Positions 6,439-8,107 of a stretch of DNA of 8,107 bases are shown here, piece by piece; positions within the stretch are counted from its first letter, which is position 1; each line of letters opens with the position of its first letter. The position numbers were made by a program, and so were the translations under genes. The notes beneath the pieces are model-generated. The model worked only from the letters and a program-made list of their open reading frames with translations, did not search any database and was not told where the DNA came from. This stretch comes from CAYMKE01 sp964345135 (GTDB lineage Bacteria; Bacteroidota; Bacteroidia; Bacteroidales; JBBRXJ01). The stretch is taken from contig CAYFQI010000130.1 in the NCBI GenBank assembly GCA_964345135.1, forward strand, positions 1 through 8,107, read 5' to 3'.

Positions 6439-7635
6439 ATGAATAAAACCATCACATCTGTCACGGGCATCTATAGTGAAGGAATACGCGCCGGCATTAA
6501 ACAACAAGGGAGAGACATTGCTGTGATTTATTCTGAATCAATTGCTGATGTTGCAGCAGTTTACACTAAAAACAAAGTCGTAGCAGAGCCTCTCAAACTC
6601 ACCCGGAAAAACTTAAGCAATGGGAAAGCTCAAGCCATCGTGATTAATTCGGGAAATGCGAATGCATGCACGGGACACGAGGGCATGCAAGCTGCCGGGT
6701 CAATGGCTGAAACAGTTGCAAAAGCTTTAAAAATCAGTGAAAGCGATGTTATTGTAGCTTCCACGGGTGTAATCGGGGAGCCGTTTCCGCTTCAACAGGT
6801 GAATGAAGGCATACAGGTATGTTTTAAAGCTCTTGCAAATACAGAACAAGCAGGCAAACATGCTGCAGAAGCTATTCTTACAACAGATACCATGACAAAA
6901 GAGTGTTACAGGGAAATAATAATTTCGAAGACTCCTGTTAAAATTGCCGGAATTGCTAAAGGAGCCGGGATGATCCATCCGGATATGGCTACCATGCTCG
7001 CTTTTATCGTGAGTGACATTGCCATCGAAAAAGAAACGCTTGACAACATGTTTAAGAACGCAGTTGATGTTTCATTCAACATGATCTCGATTGACGGTGA
7101 CACCTCAACCAATGACATGGCCATTTGCATGTGCAACGGGCTGGCACGAAACAACCCGGTAAAAGCCGATGATACTGAATCAGCCGTCTTTCAAAAAGCG
7201 TTGGAAGAAGTATGTATAGATCTGGCAAAAAAAATTGTAAAAGATGGTGAAGGGGTTTCTAAATTCATTGAATATAAAATTGTGAATGCCCCCAATGAAG
7301 CAGATGCACGAACCATCATCCGTACGATCTCTGATTCATCTCTGGTTAAGACAGCGCTTTTCGGGAAAGACCCCAACTGGGGACGCATCATTGCCGCTGC
7401 CGGAAGGGCTCATGTACCTTTTAATGTATGCAATACAGATTTGTATCTGAATGATTATCTTTTAATGGAAAAAGGCCGGGCTGTAAATAAATATACTATG
7501 GAGGTAAAAAAAGCATTGGAAGAAAATGAAATATTCATAAAACTTGATTTAAATAACGGGGATCATCATGCTAAAGGCTGGGGTTCGGATTTGACTTTAG
7601 ATTATGTAAGGTTTAATGCTGAATACACTACATAA
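6439..7635 (+). CDS. argJ: Glutamate N-acetyltransferase / ornithine acetyltransferase
   Basis: Ntn-type, self-cleaving enzyme that transfers the acetyl group from N-acetylornithine to glutamate, giving ornithine and N-acetylglutamate and so closing the acetyl cycle. The 398 residues contain VINSGNANACTG at 68-79, STGVIGEPFP at 108-117 with the Thr109-Gly110 oxyanion pair, and KGAGMIHPDMATMLAF at 174-189, where autoproteolysis is expected between Ala184 and Thr185; Thr185 becomes the N-terminal nucleophile of the beta chain. DGDTSTND, KDPNWGRI and the YTT C-terminus also fit the family. Length is normal and all key residues are present. Whether it also uses acetyl-CoA (bifunctional) cannot be read from sequence alone. 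The ATG at 6439 follows a G-poor leader with no Shine-Dalgarno. Confidence 0.95.
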   Translation: MNKTITSVTGIYSEGIRAGIKQQGRDIAVIYSESIADVAAVYTKNKVVAEPLKLTRKNLSNGKAQAIVINSGNANACTGHEGMQAAGSMAETVAKALKISESDVIVASTGVIGEPFPLQQVNEGIQVCFKALANTEQAGKHAAEAILTTDTMTKECYREIIISKTPVKIAGIAKGAGMIHPDMATMLAFIVSDIAIEKETLDNMFKNAVDVSFNMISIDGDTSTNDMAICMCNGLARNNPVKADDTESAVFQKALEEVCIDLAKKIVKDGEGVSKFIEYKIVNAPNEADARTIIRTISDSSLVKTALFGKDPNWGRIIAAAGRAHVPFNVCNTDLYLNDYLLMEKGRAVNKYTMEVKKALEENEIFIKLDLNNGDHHAKGWGSDLTLDYVRFNAEYTT

Positions 7636-7698
7636 TGTTTGCCGCTAACTTTGTATACTTACCTTAAAATTACTCATTCACGCCTGTAAACTACGCTT

Positions 7699-7721
7699 TT
7701 TAAGGCCTCGCAAGCTTTAAA
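7699..7721 (+). terminator. Weak terminator-like hairpin downstream of argJ
   Basis: TTTAAGGC pairs with GCTTTAAA (7 Watson-Crick pairs and one G-U) around a 7-nt loop, 64 nt after the argJ stop. The following bases (TCCTTTGCAT) are only moderately T-rich, and half the stem is A-T, so it is a poor intrinsic terminator. It is the only candidate seen between argJ and the next promoter. Confidence 0.3.
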
Positions 7722-7815
7722 TCCTTTGCATCAACACGGGGTAATACCTTATAGAAAAAAAGGAACGATTAAAATTGTAAAGGCAAAAGCAATTTATCGT
7801 TTTCTTTCATTTATA

Positions 7816-7846
7816 TTGATTAACTCTTTTATTTTTCGTATATTTG
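7816..7846 (+). promoter_or_regulatory. Bacteroidota-type sigma promoter (-33 TTG, -7 TATATTTG)
   Basis: TATATTTG at 7839-7846 matches the Bacteroidota -7 consensus TAnnTTTG exactly. A TTG (in ATTG) ends at 7818, leaving a 20-bp spacer, within the 19-21 bp known for the TTTG...TAnnTTTG promoter class. Transcription would start near 7853 and run through the small ORF at 7887 and the stem-loop at 7980-8003. This is the best promoter in the window. Confidence 0.6.
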
Positions 7847-7886
7847 TTATTCACATTCACTTATCTAAACAACAAAAAATCATATC

Positions 7887-8024
7887 ATGAAACAAGCCAT
7901 GACTAAATTTTTGGCACATATGCGAATGATTATAGAAAGTACTTCAGCGACGTATTGCAAACTACGCCATGCAGTTGTTGTCCGTAGCGTCCACGCTACG
8001 GACTTTAAAAGCACTTTGCATTAA
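7887..8024 (+). CDS. Small ORF of 45 codons, unknown or truncated
   Basis: An ATG about 40 bases after the 7816-7846 promoter opens a 45-codon frame ending at TAA 8022-8024. The predicted peptide starts MKQAMTKFLAHMRMII and contains KLRHAVVVRSVHATDF, of which VRSVHATD is encoded by the perfect stem-loop at 7980-8003. The leader is A-rich (AACAACAAAAAATCATATC), as in translated genes here. It has no recognisable domain. It may be a real small protein, a leader peptide for a gene beyond the window, the remnant of a gene start interrupted by the palindrome, or chance. The promoter and leader are the only support, so confidence is low. Confidence 0.3.
   Translation: MKQAMTKFLAHMRMIIESTSATYCKLRHAVVVRSVHATDFKSTLH
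7980..8003. repeat. Perfect 10-bp stem-loop, REP-like palindrome
   Basis: GTCCGTAGCG and CGCTACGGAC are exact inverted complements around a TCCA loop. The stem is G+C-rich in an AT-rich setting. It is followed by TTTAAAA, too few T for a strong terminator. Short G+C-rich palindromes of this kind occur as dispersed REP elements linked to Y1 (TnpA-REP) transposases; no such transposase is in the window, so this assignment is inference. A nearby CTACG (7962-7966) could compete for the CGTAG of the left arm. Confidence 0.6.
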
Positions 8025-8107
8025 AAAAATTAAAAAATAAACATATAAACATATGAAACACCCATGATAAGTCATTTAACACACTATTTATCCCGTATTT
8101 TAATCGG

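Larger units (their letters stand above)
7636..7886. other. Intergenic region after argJ
   Basis: About 250 bp with no credible ORF. It holds a weak terminator-like hairpin (7699-7721) and a promoter close to its right end (7816-7846). The segment from 7685 to 7731 shows a loose resemblance to 7956-8021 (both have TGYAAACTACGC followed later by CTTTAAA and CTTTGCAT). Nothing else was recognised. Confidence 0.5.

Noticed and set aside
8053..8107. Possible start of the next gene (ATG at 8064, open to the window edge, beginning MISHLTHYLSR)
   Set aside because: Only 14 codons are visible, with no promoter or recognisable domain. A preceding ATG at 8053 ends after four codons in an overlapping ATGA. 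Too little to call.

Overview
The window looks like chromosomal DNA from a member of the Bacteroidota. The coding DNA is AT-rich and the intergenic DNA is very AT-rich (about 15% G+C by hand count on both sides of the 2981-3072 element). Starts lack Shine-Dalgarno sequences and have A-rich leaders instead. There is a good match to the Bacteroidota -7 box (TAnnTTTG) at 7839-7846, and a TamA/BamA-type outer-membrane protein ending in Phe. The genus cannot be told from the sequence.

Layout. At the left edge is a probable C-terminal tail of an unknown gene (to 55), then an AT-rich regulatory gap. Next comes an Omp85/TamA-like outer-membrane protein (228-1976, +), convergent with an MscS-family mechanosensitive channel (1973-2872, -); the two stop codons share one TTAA. 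A 304-bp divergent gap (2873-3176) holds a compact, G+C-richer imperfect hairpin element (2981-3072). Then four arginine-biosynthesis genes run on the plus strand: argB (3177-4040), argD (4058-5275), argC (5262-6299, overlapping argD by 14 bp) and, after a 139-bp G-depleted spacer, argJ (6439-7635). The last 472 bp hold a possible argJ terminator, a good Bacteroidota promoter, a 45-codon ORF, and a perfect 10-bp stem-loop resembling a REP-type palindrome.

How the genes work together. ArgB phosphorylates N-acetylglutamate, ArgC reduces the phosphate to the semialdehyde, ArgD transaminates it to N-acetylornithine, and ArgJ moves the acetyl group from N-acetylornithine back to glutamate, releasing ornithine. 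This is the complete acetyl-cycle from glutamate to ornithine. ArgB carries an N-terminal extension and a C-terminal GTGT segment like those of the arginine-feedback-sensitive family, which suits a cyclic pathway. Carbamoyl-transfer and later genes (argF/G/H, carAB) are not in the window. The Omp85 and MscS genes are envelope functions with no evident link to arginine synthesis.

No defence, mobile or otherwise clearly undescribed multigene system is visible. The least explained signals are the 2981-3072 hairpin element, the promoter/small ORF/stem-loop locus at 7816-8024, the G-poor argJ leader and a strong excess of the pentamer CCGGG/CCCGG.
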